Below are positions 51,367-59,859 of a DNA stretch of 64,000 nt, in pieces. Positions within the stretch are counted from its first letter, which is position 1. Each line of letters begins with the position of its first letter. Source of the stretch: Streptosporangium carneum (GTDB lineage: Bacteria > Actinomycetota > Actinomycetes > Streptosporangiales > Streptosporangiaceae); assembly GCF_027922005.1 (NCBI RefSeq), contig NZ_BSEV01000011.1:186001-250000 (forward strand). The letters are read 5' to 3'. The notes under the pieces are model-generated. The model was not told where the DNA came from. It made no database searches and saw only the letters and a program-made list of their open reading frames with translations. Made by a program: the position numbers and the translations under genes.

Positions 51367-51738
51367 ATGATTGACGTTCACTATGTGACCTTCGACTGTG
51401 CCGCGCCGTACGAGCTGGCGACCTTCTGGAGCCGGGCCACCGGCTGGGAGATCCATCCGGAGACGGAGAAGGACGACGACGAGGTCCTCGTCCTGGGCAG
51501 GCCGAACCTGCTGTTCATCAGGGTCCCCGAGGGCAAGACGGTCAAGAACCGCGTGCACCTCGACGTCACCGGCTCGGACGGCACCACCCGCGACCAGGAG
51601 GTCGAGCGGCTGGCCGGGATCGGCGCCACGGTTCAGGACGACCGGCGCAACCCGGACGGCACCGGCTGGGTGACCATGCTCGACCCCGAGGGAAACGAGT
51701 TCTGCGTCTGCCGCGCCGACTACGAGAAGAAGCCGTGA
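51367..51738 (+). CDS. VOC (glyoxalase-like) family protein
   Basis: The 123-residue protein has the paired beta-alpha-beta-beta-beta layout: IDVHYVTFDCAAPYELATFW, then KNRVHLDVTGSDGTTRDQEV and WVTMLDPEGNEFCVCRA. The His in VHLDV and Glu in GNEFCV fit the metal positions. The reaction is unknown. The ATG at 51367 follows GGTGGGGG. Confidence 0.9.
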   Translation: MIDVHYVTFDCAAPYELATFWSRATGWEIHPETEKDDDEVLVLGRPNLLFIRVPEGKTVKNRVHLDVTGSDGTTRDQEVERLAGIGATVQDDRRNPDGTGWVTMLDPEGNEFCVCRADYEKKP

Positions 51739-51747
51739 CGGCCGGCG

Positions 51748-52215
51748 TCAGTGGCCCTGGGGCAGCGAGGGGCGTCCCCGTCCCCTGAGCGTCAGAGCCA
51801 GGACCGCAGTGATCAGGTACACCACGACGCCACCCTGCAGCGCGTCGAACGCCGCGCCGAACACGCCCTCGTCGTCGACGATGAGCTGCACCGGATACAT
51901 GAGCGCCGCGGCGCCGAGAGCGGGGTAGAGCGAGAACCGCCAGGGCTTGCGGAGCGCCCACAGGCGGGCCTGCCGCGTCACCCGGTCGCCGGAGTTGGGC
52001 TTGCCGACCGAGCCGATGGCCGCGATCAGCGCGAACAGGCCGATGCCGAGCGACAGCGCCCAGGTGAGGCTCGCCGGTCCCGGCAGGATCGCCCCCAGGC
52101 CGAAGCTGGTGGCGGCGACCACGCCTCCGGTCACCGCGGCGACCCTCCAGGGAGCTCCGCGAAGGGCCGCGCCGGCGAGGGACATCTCGTCACGTCGAGT
52201 CAGTTCGTCGTTCAT
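51748..52215 (-). CDS. Four-helix membrane protein of unknown function
   Basis: The 155-residue protein has a polar N-terminus and about four membrane helices (VAAVTGGVVAATSFGLGAIL, WALSLGIGLFALIAAIGSVG, FSLYPALGAAALMYPVQLIV and GGVVVYLITAVLALTLRGRG). I do not recognise a named family. It is convergent with the VOC gene and divergent from the esterase-like gene. Confidence 0.78.
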   Translation of the reverse strand: MNDELTRRDEMSLAGAALRGAPWRVAAVTGGVVAATSFGLGAILPGPASLTWALSLGIGLFALIAAIGSVGKPNSGDRVTRQARLWALRKPWRFSLYPALGAAALMYPVQLIVDDEGVFGAAFDALQGGVVVYLITAVLALTLRGRGRPSLPQGH

Positions 52216-52483
52216 GCCTCAAGACTGCCTTTCCACCCCCCCTGTCCGCATCGGGGAGGAACCCTGATCCTTCCCCTACCTGTTGTATCCGGGGTCCCGT
52301 TCGCGCTGGTGGCGCGACCCGGGCCCGGGGACGGCCAAGGCGTGGGGAGTCTCGCTCGGCACGGTGTCCCCCCGAGGGGAGGGGGGGCAGCACTACCACG
52401 ATGGACCGGTCTGCCGGATCGAAACGTCCGGCGCCGATCCCTAGTTTTATGGGCGTCCGGTAACACCAACCGAAGGAACACCC

Positions 52484-53818
52484 ATGAGGAAGACTCCCCT
52501 GCGTCGCGGCCTGCTGGTGGCGGTCGCCTTGGGCGCCCTGGCCGCTCCCGCGCTGGCCGCTCCCGCCCTGGCCGCTCCCACGTCGGCGTCGGAGACACCG
52601 GAGGAGCGGGTCGTCGCGGGCCTTGAGCGTTACGCCCACCCACTGAGCAGCACACGACCGGACATGCCGGGACATGACCTGAAGGCGCTGTCGGCGCTGG
52701 TCCGTGACGCGGAGATCGTGGGAGTCGGTGAGGCCACCCATGGTTCCAATGAGTTGTTCACCCTGCGGCACCGGCTGTTCCGGTACCTGGCGACCACACA
52801 GGGCTTCACCACCCTCGCGCTGGAGGCGCCCTGGTCGGCCGGCGTCCGCCTGGACGAGTACGTGCGCACCGGCAAGGGCGACCTGCGCACGATCCTCAAG
52901 GAGGAGGGCGAGACCGCCGGCGGCGTGTGGAGCACCGAGGAGTGGCTGGACCTGTACTCCTGGATGCGCGACTACAACCGCACCGCCCGCACCAAGCTGC
53001 GGGTGATGGGCTTCGACATCAGTGACGTCAACCCGCAGCAGTACCGGCGGATCCTCAACTGGGCCGAGGAGCACGAGCCTTCGATCCTGCCCGAACTGCG
53101 CCGCCGCTACGCGAAGCTGCTCGCCCTTCCCGGTGGTGCGAAGGAACGGGTCGACGCGCTGTTGGCTCTTCCCCCGGAGCAGCTCAAGGCCGTGGCCGAG
53201 GACGCCGAAGCCGCCTACCACCTGGTCGAGAAGGCCGGCAAGGTCAACCCCTACGTGCTCCAGGAGGCCCGCGTCATCTACCAGATGACCAAGGTGTACA
53301 GCTCGGAGGGGTCCGAACTGCACCGTAACCGCGACCGGTTCATGGCGGAGAACACCATGTGGTGGAAGCGGCACACCGGCCTGAAGATCGTGGCCGCCGC
53401 GCACAACGGGCACGTGACCTACCTCTCCCCCTACCCGCAGCACTACCCCGTCACCCAGGGGGCCCAGCTACGTGCCATGGCCGGGCGTGCCTACGTCGCC
53501 ATCGGCACCTCCATCCACAGCGGCGGATTCCGGGCCATCAATCCCGACAACGGCAAGACAGAGAACTTCGACACGGGGGCCGCGGGGCCGGACAGCAACG
53601 AGCACGTCCTCGACAAGGTGCGCCATCGCGACTACTACGTGAGCCTGCGCCAGGCGGAGCGTGACCCGGCCACGCGCAAGTGGCTCGACACCGCCCGCCC
53701 GACGTTCACCGTGCCGGCCACCTACCTCCCCGAGATGTTCAAGGCGCCGCTGGCCCTGGGGCAGGCGTACGACATCGTGGTTCACCTCCACCGTGTCAAG
53801 GCGGCCAACCCCCTGTAA
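52484..53818 (+). CDS. Secreted erythromycin-esterase family protein
   Basis: The 444-residue protein begins with a Sec signal peptide (RRGLLVAVALGALAAPALAA) and belongs to the Ere family: VGVGEATHGSNELFTLRHRL with Glu83, His86 and Glu90, LALEAPWSAGVRLDEYV, MRDYNRTARTKLRVMGFDIS, and KIVAAAHNGHVTY with the late catalytic His. Ere enzymes open macrolide lactone rings; many distant family members have other substrates, so resistance cannot be assumed. Export is unusual for resistance-type Ere proteins. GAAGGAAC precedes the ATG. Confidence 0.92.
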   Translation: MRKTPLRRGLLVAVALGALAAPALAAPALAAPTSASETPEERVVAGLERYAHPLSSTRPDMPGHDLKALSALVRDAEIVGVGEATHGSNELFTLRHRLFRYLATTQGFTTLALEAPWSAGVRLDEYVRTGKGDLRTILKEEGETAGGVWSTEEWLDLYSWMRDYNRTARTKLRVMGFDISDVNPQQYRRILNWAEEHEPSILPELRRRYAKLLALPGGAKERVDALLALPPEQLKAVAEDAEAAYHLVEKAGKVNPYVLQEARVIYQMTKVYSSEGSELHRNRDRFMAENTMWWKRHTGLKIVAAAHNGHVTYLSPYPQHYPVTQGAQLRAMAGRAYVAIGTSIHSGGFRAINPDNGKTENFDTGAAGPDSNEHVLDKVRHRDYYVSLRQAERDPATRKWLDTARPTFTVPATYLPEMFKAPLALGQAYDIVVHLHRVKAANPL

Positions 53819-54041
53819 GGATGCTTGACGCTTTCGCCGGTGAACTTCTCGGCGCACGGAGCCGGAGCGGCCGCCGTTCTCCGAGGAGGCGTTGGGCCTG
53901 CTGGACGTCGGAGTGCCGGTTCTGGACGGCTCGAAGACACCCCGTATTCGCATTGAGGGCGCCCTGCCCTTGGCCCCGGATACAGCAGGGAGGAACACCC
54001 TGATCCGCCCCTGACCCCCGTCCCTCGATAGGTTGGCCCTC

Positions 54042-54491
54042 ATGTCGATGACCTTCCGTACAGCCGGGATCGGCGACGTCCCGCTGATCGTGGCCCTGCT
54101 CGCCGACGACGCGATCGCCGCGGCGCGTCAGGGAGCCTTCGGCGAGGAGCACCGTGCGGCCTTCGAGGCGATCGACGCCGACCCCAACAACGAGCTGATC
54201 GTCGCCGACCTGGACGGCGAGGTCGTGGGCACCATGCAGCTCACCTACATCCCCGGCATCTCCCGCAGGGGCGCGCTCAGGCTGCAGATCGAGGCGGTCA
54301 GGATCGCCGCGCCCCTGCGGGGCCGGGGGCTGGGCAGACGGATGATGGAGTGGGCCGTCGAGCGCGGCCGGGCCAGGGGCTGCGCGCTGGTCCAGCTGAC
54401 CACGGACAAGACCCGCAAGGACGCGCACCGGTTCTACGAATCGCTCGGCTTCGTCGCCTCCCACGAGGGCTACAAACTCGCACTGGGCTGA
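54042..54491 (+). CDS. GNAT-family N-acetyltransferase
   Basis: The 149-residue protein has the GNAT core: FRTAGIGDVPLIVALLADDA, NELIVADLDGEVVGTMQLTY, the acetyl-CoA pyrophosphate loop IAAPLRGRGLGRRMMEW and VQLTTDKTRKDAHRFYESLG. The substrate is unknown. ATG 54042 and 54048 are both possible. Upstream (53840-54014) a 45-codon frame ending TAGRNTLIRP could be a remnant but has no start. Confidence 0.92.
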   Translation: MSMTFRTAGIGDVPLIVALLADDAIAAARQGAFGEEHRAAFEAIDADPNNELIVADLDGEVVGTMQLTYIPGISRRGALRLQIEAVRIAAPLRGRGLGRRMMEWAVERGRARGCALVQLTTDKTRKDAHRFYESLGFVASHEGYKLALG

Positions 54492-54503
54492 CCGCGGGGC
54501 GGC

Positions 54504-55085
54504 TCACATCTCGCACCAGGCCGCCCCGGAGGCCGCACGGGGAGCGCGCTCCGCGCCGAGCTGTTCGATCATCCAGCGGCACCAGGCGATGCGGTGGTTC
54601 TCGTAGCTGATCCCGCACCAGAGGGCGGCGTAGTCGCCGAAGCTCTGGCTGTCGGAGCCGGGCACTCCCGCGAACGACGCCCGTTCGTCCTCGTAGGCCG
54701 CCAGCCGTCGCTCGTGCTCCTCGAGCTGGGCCTGGAAGAGCTTGGCGAGCTCGGCCGGGTCGGCGAGCCAGGCGGCGTAGGCCTTGAGCGCCAGCTCGTC
54801 GCGTTCGGGACGCGCCTGCGGAGGCTCGACCGCCCACTCCCGCAGCGCGTCCCGCCCCTTGCCGGTGATGGAGTAGATCTTCTTGCGCTGTGGCCCGGGA
54901 CCGGGGACCTGCTCGAAGCTGACCAGCCCGGCGGCGACCATGCGCTGCAGCTCCGGGTGGATCTGGCTGTGCCGCGCCGTCCAGAAATATCCCAGGGGGC
55001 GCCCCATGGAGCAGGCCAGCTCGTATCCCGACCTCGGCTTGCGCGCAAGCGCGGTGAGGATCGCGTATCCGAGTGTGGAGGTCAT
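54504..55085 (-). CDS. PadR-family transcriptional regulator
   Basis: The 193-residue protein has the PadR winged helix (TLGYAILTALARKPRSGYEL, then IHPELQRMVAAGLVSFEQ and RKKIYSITGKGRDALREW) and a C-terminal helical dimer domain (PADR2-like). The family responds to phenolics or drugs. It follows the molybdopterin oxidoreductase on the same strand by 47 bp; a 7-bp-arm palindrome lies between, so it may be autoregulated. Confidence 0.93.
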   Translation of the reverse strand: MTSTLGYAILTALARKPRSGYELACSMGRPLGYFWTARHSQIHPELQRMVAAGLVSFEQVPGPGPQRKKIYSITGKGRDALREWAVEPPQARPERDELALKAYAAWLADPAELAKLFQAQLEEHERRLAAYEDERASFAGVPGSDSQSFGDYAALWCGISYENHRIAWCRWMIEQLGAERAPRAASGAAWCEM

Positions 55086-55132
55086 CGCGGCAGGATCTCA
55101 CGGGCCGCTGACGTGCGGCACCGTATCTTTAC

Positions 55133-55152
55133 CTATGTCGACTCAGACATAG
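55133..55152. promoter_or_regulatory. CTATGTC-N6-GACATAG palindrome upstream of padR
   Basis: Perfect 7-bp arms at 55133-55139 and 55146-55152 overlap the last codons of the oxidoreductase and sit about 50 bp before the PadR start. It could be the PadR operator. Confidence 0.45.
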
Positions 55153-57184
55153 TCGCTGGTTCCCTCCCGTCGCACGGGGCGCAAGGGGCCACCTCGACCA
55201 GGTTGTCGTGATAGACGGCGCCCCGGCCCATGTCGGCGTCACGCTCGTCCACCACGGCGTTCACCGTCGAGCCCCCGGCGCTCAGCTTGCGCCAGTGCCC
55301 CTTCGTCGAGGCGACGACGCCCGGCCTCACCCGGTCGCTCACCTCGACCACGGCCTCGAATCCGCCGTTCGCGTTGAACACCCTGGCCCGATCCCCGTCG
55401 CTCAGCCCCCTTCGCGCGGCGTCCTCGGGGTTGACCACGACCCTCGGCCCCTTCGAGCGCCGCAGCAGCTCGGGATTGTTGCCGAAGACGGTGTTGAGGA
55501 ACGTGTGCGAGGCGGGGGTGAGCAGCGCCAGGGGGTAGGGGCCCTCTCCCGCCAAGGCCGTGTGCGGAGGCACGTAGGCCGGCCCCGAGCCGAACTCCAG
55601 CCTTCCCGAGGGCGTGGGGAAGCCGTCGGCGAAGGGCGCGAACGGCCTCGCCACGTTGAGCCTGACCCACCCCTCCTTGCGCAGCCGGTCGACCGTGATC
55701 CCGTCGAGCGACGGATGCCCCGAGGCGAGCAGCTGCTCGGCCAGCTCCAGGTCGGAGTCGTACAGGGACGGCTCGGTGAGCCCCATGTGACGGGCCAGGC
55801 GGCGGAACGTCTCCGTGGTCGACAGGCACTCGCCCGGCGGCTCGACCGCGGGCTCGTTCCACACGAGGTACATGTGCCCGTAGCCCGCGTGCAGGTCGGT
55901 GTGCTCGACCTGCATGGTCGCGGGCAGCACGATGTCGGCGTAGTCCACGGTGTCGGTCGGGAACTGCTCCATCACGACGGTGAACAGGTCCTCGCGCAGC
56001 AGCCTCTCGCGGACGCGGTTCTGGTCGGGGGTCGAGCCCATCGGGTTGGCCGCGTACACCCACAGGCACTTCACCGACTCGTCCAGCCCCTCGGCCAGCC
56101 GGGTCATCGTGAGCTGCCTGACCGGGGCGGCGAGCAGGTCGTCGCGGGTGTCGATGTTCAGGTGGAAATGGCCGCTGGTCGAGTAGGCGACGCCGCCGCC
56201 CGGATGACGCCAGTCACCCGTGACCCCGGGAATGGCGGCGATCGCGCGCATCGCGGCCCCGCCGCCCGCGTGCCGCTGGATCCCCATCGTGGCCCGGATG
56301 CCGGTGGGGCGGGTGTGCGCGAGCCGTACCCCGAGGGCGCGGACGTCGGACGCGGGCAGCCCGGTGATCTCCGCGACGCGCTCGGGGGGATACTTCAGGA
56401 TCTCCGCGCGGAAGTCCTCCCAGCCGTTGGTGCGCTCCGCGAGGTGGTCGCGGTCCTCCGCGCCCTCGGACAGGACCACGTTCAGCAGCCCGAGCGCCAG
56501 GGCGGCGTCCGTGCCGGGGCGGATCTGCAGGTGCTCGTCGGCCTGCTCGGCGGTCCTGGTGCGGATCGGGTCGATCGCCACCACGTGAGCCCCCGCCGCC
56601 CGCGCCTCCTGGACGAACTTCCACAGGTGGTGGCCGCTGGTCAGCGTGTTCGTGCCCCAGAGCAGGATCAGCCTCGACAGGGCGAACGTCTCGGGGTCCA
56701 TCCCGCCCGGGGTGCCGTTCGTGCGCTGGAGGCCGGTGTTCCCGGCGGTCGAGCAGATGTTCAGGAAGTGCCGCGACGCGCCGAGGACGTTCCAGAAGCG
56801 CCTGCCCGCGACGCCCTCGCAGCCCTGGAGGTAACCCAGCGTGCCGGTGCCCAGATAGGGCCAGATCGCCTCGCCGCCGTGCTCCTCCACGATCGCGCGC
56901 AGCCGTACGGAGATCTCCTCGAGGGCCTCGTCCCAGCTGATCCGCTCGAAGCGGCCCGACCCCTTCGGGCCGACGCGCCGCATCGGGTGGAGGACGCGGT
57001 CCGCCGCCCCCGCGTGCTCCAGGTAGCGGTTGACCTTCACACAGAGCGCGCCGCGTGTGTAGGGATGGTCGGGGTTGCCGCGCATCCCGACGGCCTCGCC
57101 GTCCCTGACGGTCACCACCCACGAGCACGTGTCGGGGCAGTCGAGCGGACACGCCCCGAGAACACGCAGTTCACCCAGTGCCAT
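55133..57184 (-). CDS. Molybdopterin-dependent oxidoreductase (formate-dehydrogenase-like)
   Basis: The 683-residue protein has an N-terminal 4Fe-4S motif (Cys12, Cys16 and Cys20 in CPLDCPDTC; Cys48 in GALCVK), then LILLWGTNTLTSGHHLWKFV, VVAIDPIRTRTAEQADEHLQ, and the C-terminal molybdopterin domain with RVVVNPEDAARRGLSDGDRA. It lacks a Tat signal, so it is cytoplasmic. The position after HLNIC shows Ser/Thr rather than SeCys/Cys, but the metal ligand cannot be assigned with confidence. No small subunit or FdhD gene is adjacent. Such stand-alone proteins are common in actinomycetes with unknown substrates. Confidence 0.92.
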   Translation of the reverse strand: MALGELRVLGACPLDCPDTCSWVVTVRDGEAVGMRGNPDHPYTRGALCVKVNRYLEHAGAADRVLHPMRRVGPKGSGRFERISWDEALEEISVRLRAIVEEHGGEAIWPYLGTGTLGYLQGCEGVAGRRFWNVLGASRHFLNICSTAGNTGLQRTNGTPGGMDPETFALSRLILLWGTNTLTSGHHLWKFVQEARAAGAHVVAIDPIRTRTAEQADEHLQIRPGTDAALALGLLNVVLSEGAEDRDHLAERTNGWEDFRAEILKYPPERVAEITGLPASDVRALGVRLAHTRPTGIRATMGIQRHAGGGAAMRAIAAIPGVTGDWRHPGGGVAYSTSGHFHLNIDTRDDLLAAPVRQLTMTRLAEGLDESVKCLWVYAANPMGSTPDQNRVRERLLREDLFTVVMEQFPTDTVDYADIVLPATMQVEHTDLHAGYGHMYLVWNEPAVEPPGECLSTTETFRRLARHMGLTEPSLYDSDLELAEQLLASGHPSLDGITVDRLRKEGWVRLNVARPFAPFADGFPTPSGRLEFGSGPAYVPPHTALAGEGPYPLALLTPASHTFLNTVFGNNPELLRRSKGPRVVVNPEDAARRGLSDGDRARVFNANGGFEAVVEVSDRVRPGVVASTKGHWRKLSAGGSTVNAVVDERDADMGRGAVYHDNLVEVAPCAPCDGREPATMSEST

Positions 57185-57247
57185 GCCCCCGACTCTAGTC
57201 AGGCGCGCGCGGTGCGAACGCGTGGGAAGGCCGGCGGGGGAGAACGG

Positions 57248-57282
57248 GAAGGGGGCGCGGCCCGCAGAGCCGCGCCCCCTTC
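57248..57282. terminator. Hairpin between peptidase and oxidoreductase genes
   Basis: GAAGGGGGCGCGGC and its perfect complement form a 14-bp stem with a 7-nt loop. It lies about 105 bp beyond the peptidase stop. Confidence 0.8.
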
Positions 57283-57343
57283 GTCGACACGGTCACGCGG
57301 GCCGCACCTCCTTGCCGATGCGGTTCCGCGAGCCGTACCCCCT

Positions 57344-57382
57344 CCGTCCGGGACGACGGCGCCGACGCGTCGTCCCGGACGG
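57344..57382 (-). terminator. Terminator directly after the M28 peptidase gene
   Basis: CCGTCCGGGACGACG and its complement form a perfect 15-bp stem with a 9-nt loop, six bases beyond the stop codon. Confidence 0.85.
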
Positions 57383-57387
57383 GGACG

Positions 57388-58944
57388 TCACTTCTGCACG
57401 CCCCCGTGGTCGTGGTCGTGCCCGAGACCGCCGCCGCCGGTTCCCGGCTGGGTCGAGCCGGGAGCCGAGGCGCCGCCGGGCAGGGTGGGGCTGTAGGCGT
57501 AGACGAACGCCGCCGTCGCGATCGCGCCGGTGTTCACCGCGAGCGCCTTGTCGTTGATGTTGGCGATGGTGTCGCAGGCCTGGTGGTAGCACTTGTCGTA
57601 GGCGACCCCGGCCTCACCGCCGAACGTGGCGGCCTCCTCCGGGGTCTTGACGCCCTCGGCGCCGGTGAACAGACCGCCCGCGGGGATGCCCGCCGCGATG
57701 AAGGGGCCGTAGTCGGAGCGACCCGTGAAGTCGGTCCCCTTGTACGGCTGGCCGACCGCCTTGAAGTACGACTCGAAGAGCTTCTCGATCTTGTCCGATC
57801 CGGGGGGACCCGCGGGGGCGCCGGTGTGGTCGGAGTCGTCGCCGTCGTAGATCCCGAAGACGTAGTTCGGCGAGGCGATCATGTCGAAGTTCAGGTAGAG
57901 CTTGATCTTCGCCTTCTCCGCGGCGGACAGGTTCGCCACGTAGTGCTGGGAGCCCAGCAGGTTCAGCTCCTCCGCGCCCCAGAAGGCGAAGCGGAGCTTG
58001 TTCCTGGTCGGCAGGGAGTTGGCCTTCAGCGCCGTCTCCAGCACGCCCGCGCTGCCCGAGCCGTTGTCGTTGATGCCCGGCCCCTCGGTCACGCTGTCCA
58101 GGTGGCCGCCGAGCATGACGACCTTGTCGGGGTCGCCCCAGCGGCTCTCCGCCAGGACGTTGCGCGTCTTGCGGTGCAGGTCGCTCTCGGCGTTCACGGT
58201 GAGCGTGACCTTCGTGCCCGCCGCCGACAGCTCCTCGCCCGCCGCGAAGGTGGTGCCGACGACGGGGATGTGCGTCGTGGGCTCGTTGAGCGTGCCGCCC
58301 AGCAGGACGCGGCGGTCGTTGGGGCCCTCACCCGGCTGACCCTCGTTGAAGATGATCACACCGGAGGCTCCGGCGGCCTCGGCCAGCTCGGCCTTGATCT
58401 GGAAGTTGCAGGTGCCGCGCTGCAGCAGCGCGATGTTGCCGGGGGTGAACCCGGCGAAGTCGCTCGCCTCACAGCCCGAGGTCGAGCTGGGCGTCGGGCT
58501 CGGCGGCAGCGTCAGGTCGACCGCCTGCACCGCGGCGGTGACGTTCCCGGAACCGGAGTACGTCATCGGCCTGAAGTCGGTGTTGGACACGTAGGTCTTG
58601 GCGTCCGGCGCGACCCGGTTGAGCACGGGCTTGCCGAGAACGCGGAAGAACGGGAACTCGAACTCCTGCAACGTCACGTTGTATCCCGCGGCACGCAGCT
58701 TGCCCGCCACGTAGGCGACCGACGCCTCGTGCCCCGGGGTCCCCGAGGCGCGGATGCCGCCGTTGGCGGTGGCGATCTGCTGGAGCTTCTCCAGGTGCCG
58801 CTTGACGGAAGGCGCCTTGACGGTCCTGCTGAAGGCCGCCGGGTCGGGCTCCGCCCTGGCCGCGGTGGCGGAGACGATGGGCAGGCCCATGGCCGAGACC
58901 GCGGTGACCGCGGCCAGCAGGCCCTTGTACGCGCGTGCGCGCAT
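57388..58944 (-). CDS. Secreted M28-family zinc aminopeptidase with PA domain
   Basis: The 518-residue protein has a Sec signal peptide (LLAAVTAVSAMGLPIVSATA), a PA domain insert (about 125-260, NIALLQRGTCNFQIKAELAE) and the M28 catalytic part: MLGGHLDSVTEGPGINDNGS, RFAFWGAEELNLLGS, YLNFDMIASPNY and CYHQACDTI, giving the expected two-zinc ligand set. It resembles streptomycete aminopeptidase S and yeast aminopeptidase Y. The C-terminus ends in a Gly-rich, His-rich tail (GLGHDHDHGGVQK). AGAGGAG precedes the ATG at 58944. Confidence 0.94.
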   Translation of the reverse strand: MRARAYKGLLAAVTAVSAMGLPIVSATAARAEPDPAAFSRTVKAPSVKRHLEKLQQIATANGGIRASGTPGHEASVAYVAGKLRAAGYNVTLQEFEFPFFRVLGKPVLNRVAPDAKTYVSNTDFRPMTYSGSGNVTAAVQAVDLTLPPSPTPSSTSGCEASDFAGFTPGNIALLQRGTCNFQIKAELAEAAGASGVIIFNEGQPGEGPNDRRVLLGGTLNEPTTHIPVVGTTFAAGEELSAAGTKVTLTVNAESDLHRKTRNVLAESRWGDPDKVVMLGGHLDSVTEGPGINDNGSGSAGVLETALKANSLPTRNKLRFAFWGAEELNLLGSQHYVANLSAAEKAKIKLYLNFDMIASPNYVFGIYDGDDSDHTGAPAGPPGSDKIEKLFESYFKAVGQPYKGTDFTGRSDYGPFIAAGIPAGGLFTGAEGVKTPEEAATFGGEAGVAYDKCYHQACDTIANINDKALAVNTGAIATAAFVYAYSPTLPGGASAPGSTQPGTGGGGLGHDHDHGGVQK

Positions 58945-59324
58945 GCGAAACTCCTCTAACGAGAGTGGAGCAGGAAATCCCCCGTGATCGCGATAAGCGG
59001 AACGTAGTATGGATAATCACGATCTTTAAAGACCGGCCCCACATTTGTTATCGAGCGGAGTCGAATCAGCGTTCGGGGTGTTCCCCAGCGCCACTTGACG
59101 GTCGTGGTGTCACTGGCGTAAGGCTCACGATCGTGCGCCGTCACGCGCCACGCCACGGCCTGTCGTCCGGAGCGGTCCGCACCGTACCGGGCGACGAGTG
59201 GTCGTCAGGAGTGGCTATGGTCGAGTGCGGTGAAACCGGGACGACGGCGAGCGGTCTGCGGCGCATGATGATCAGCTTTTCAGGCCGCTGCCCGCCCTTG
59301 CCAGCATCGCCGCATTTCACCAGG
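58945..59324. other. 380-bp gap, promoter of the M28 gene, no other gene seen
   Basis: The part next to the peptidase gene (58970-59050) is A/T-rich, including GATCTTTAAAGATC-like dyad sequence at 59020-59030, and likely carries its promoter. The rest has no frame with both a start and host-like codon use. Confidence 0.5.
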
Positions 59325-59762
59325 TCAATTCTCAATCTCGGATAGGTACGCGATGTTCGCCAGATCGGTTTCGTCCGGGCTGACCCCTTCAGCGAACCAG
59401 GCGTCCAGGATCTCCTCCAGCAGCGGCGCCGACGTCAGCCGGAGGCTTATCGCCAGCACGTTGGCGTCGTTCCAGCGCCTGGCCCCTGCGGCCGTCGCCG
59501 CGTCGGGGCACAGGGCCGCCCGCACGCCCCGCACCTTGTTCGCCGCGATCGACGCCCCCGTCCCCGTCCAGCAGCACACGACCGCCTGGTCGGCGACGCC
59601 CGAGGCGACGTCCTCCGCGGCCCGCGCGCAACACCACGCCCAGTCGGCGCGCTCGTCGGCCACGGCGCCGTGCAGGATCACCGTGTGCCCTCTTCTTTCG
59701 ATCTCGGACGCCAGGATGGGGGCCACTCCGTCAAGGCTGTCCGAGGCCAGTGAGATACGCAT
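59325..59762 (-). CDS. RpiB/LacA/LacB-family sugar-phosphate isomerase
   Basis: The 145-residue protein matches the RpiB-type aldose-ketose isomerases: ISLASDSLDGVAPILASEIE, the active-site loop VVCCWTGTGASIAANKVRG with its Cys, and RRWNDANVLAISLRL. In actinomycetes such divergent copies often act on pentose or other sugar phosphates rather than as the housekeeping RpiB. The ATG at 59762 has GGAGG very close to it. It is divergent from the LPG-synthase-like gene. Confidence 0.9.
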   Translation of the reverse strand: MRISLASDSLDGVAPILASEIERRGHTVILHGAVADERADWAWCCARAAEDVASGVADQAVVCCWTGTGASIAANKVRGVRAALCPDAATAAGARRWNDANVLAISLRLTSAPLLEEILDAWFAEGVSPDETDLANIAYLSEIEN

Positions 59763-59859
59763 GCCTCCGATTGTGGACACTGGAAGAGAAGATCGGTGAC
59801 ATACCCGTAATGAAGCTCGGTAACGCACCTGCGATGCGGAACGTGCAGAATCGCTGGCG

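Noticed and set aside
53840..54014. 45-codon frame ending in TAGRNTLIRP before the GNAT gene
   Set aside because: No start codon with a ribosome-binding site and too short to assign; noted only as a possible remnant.
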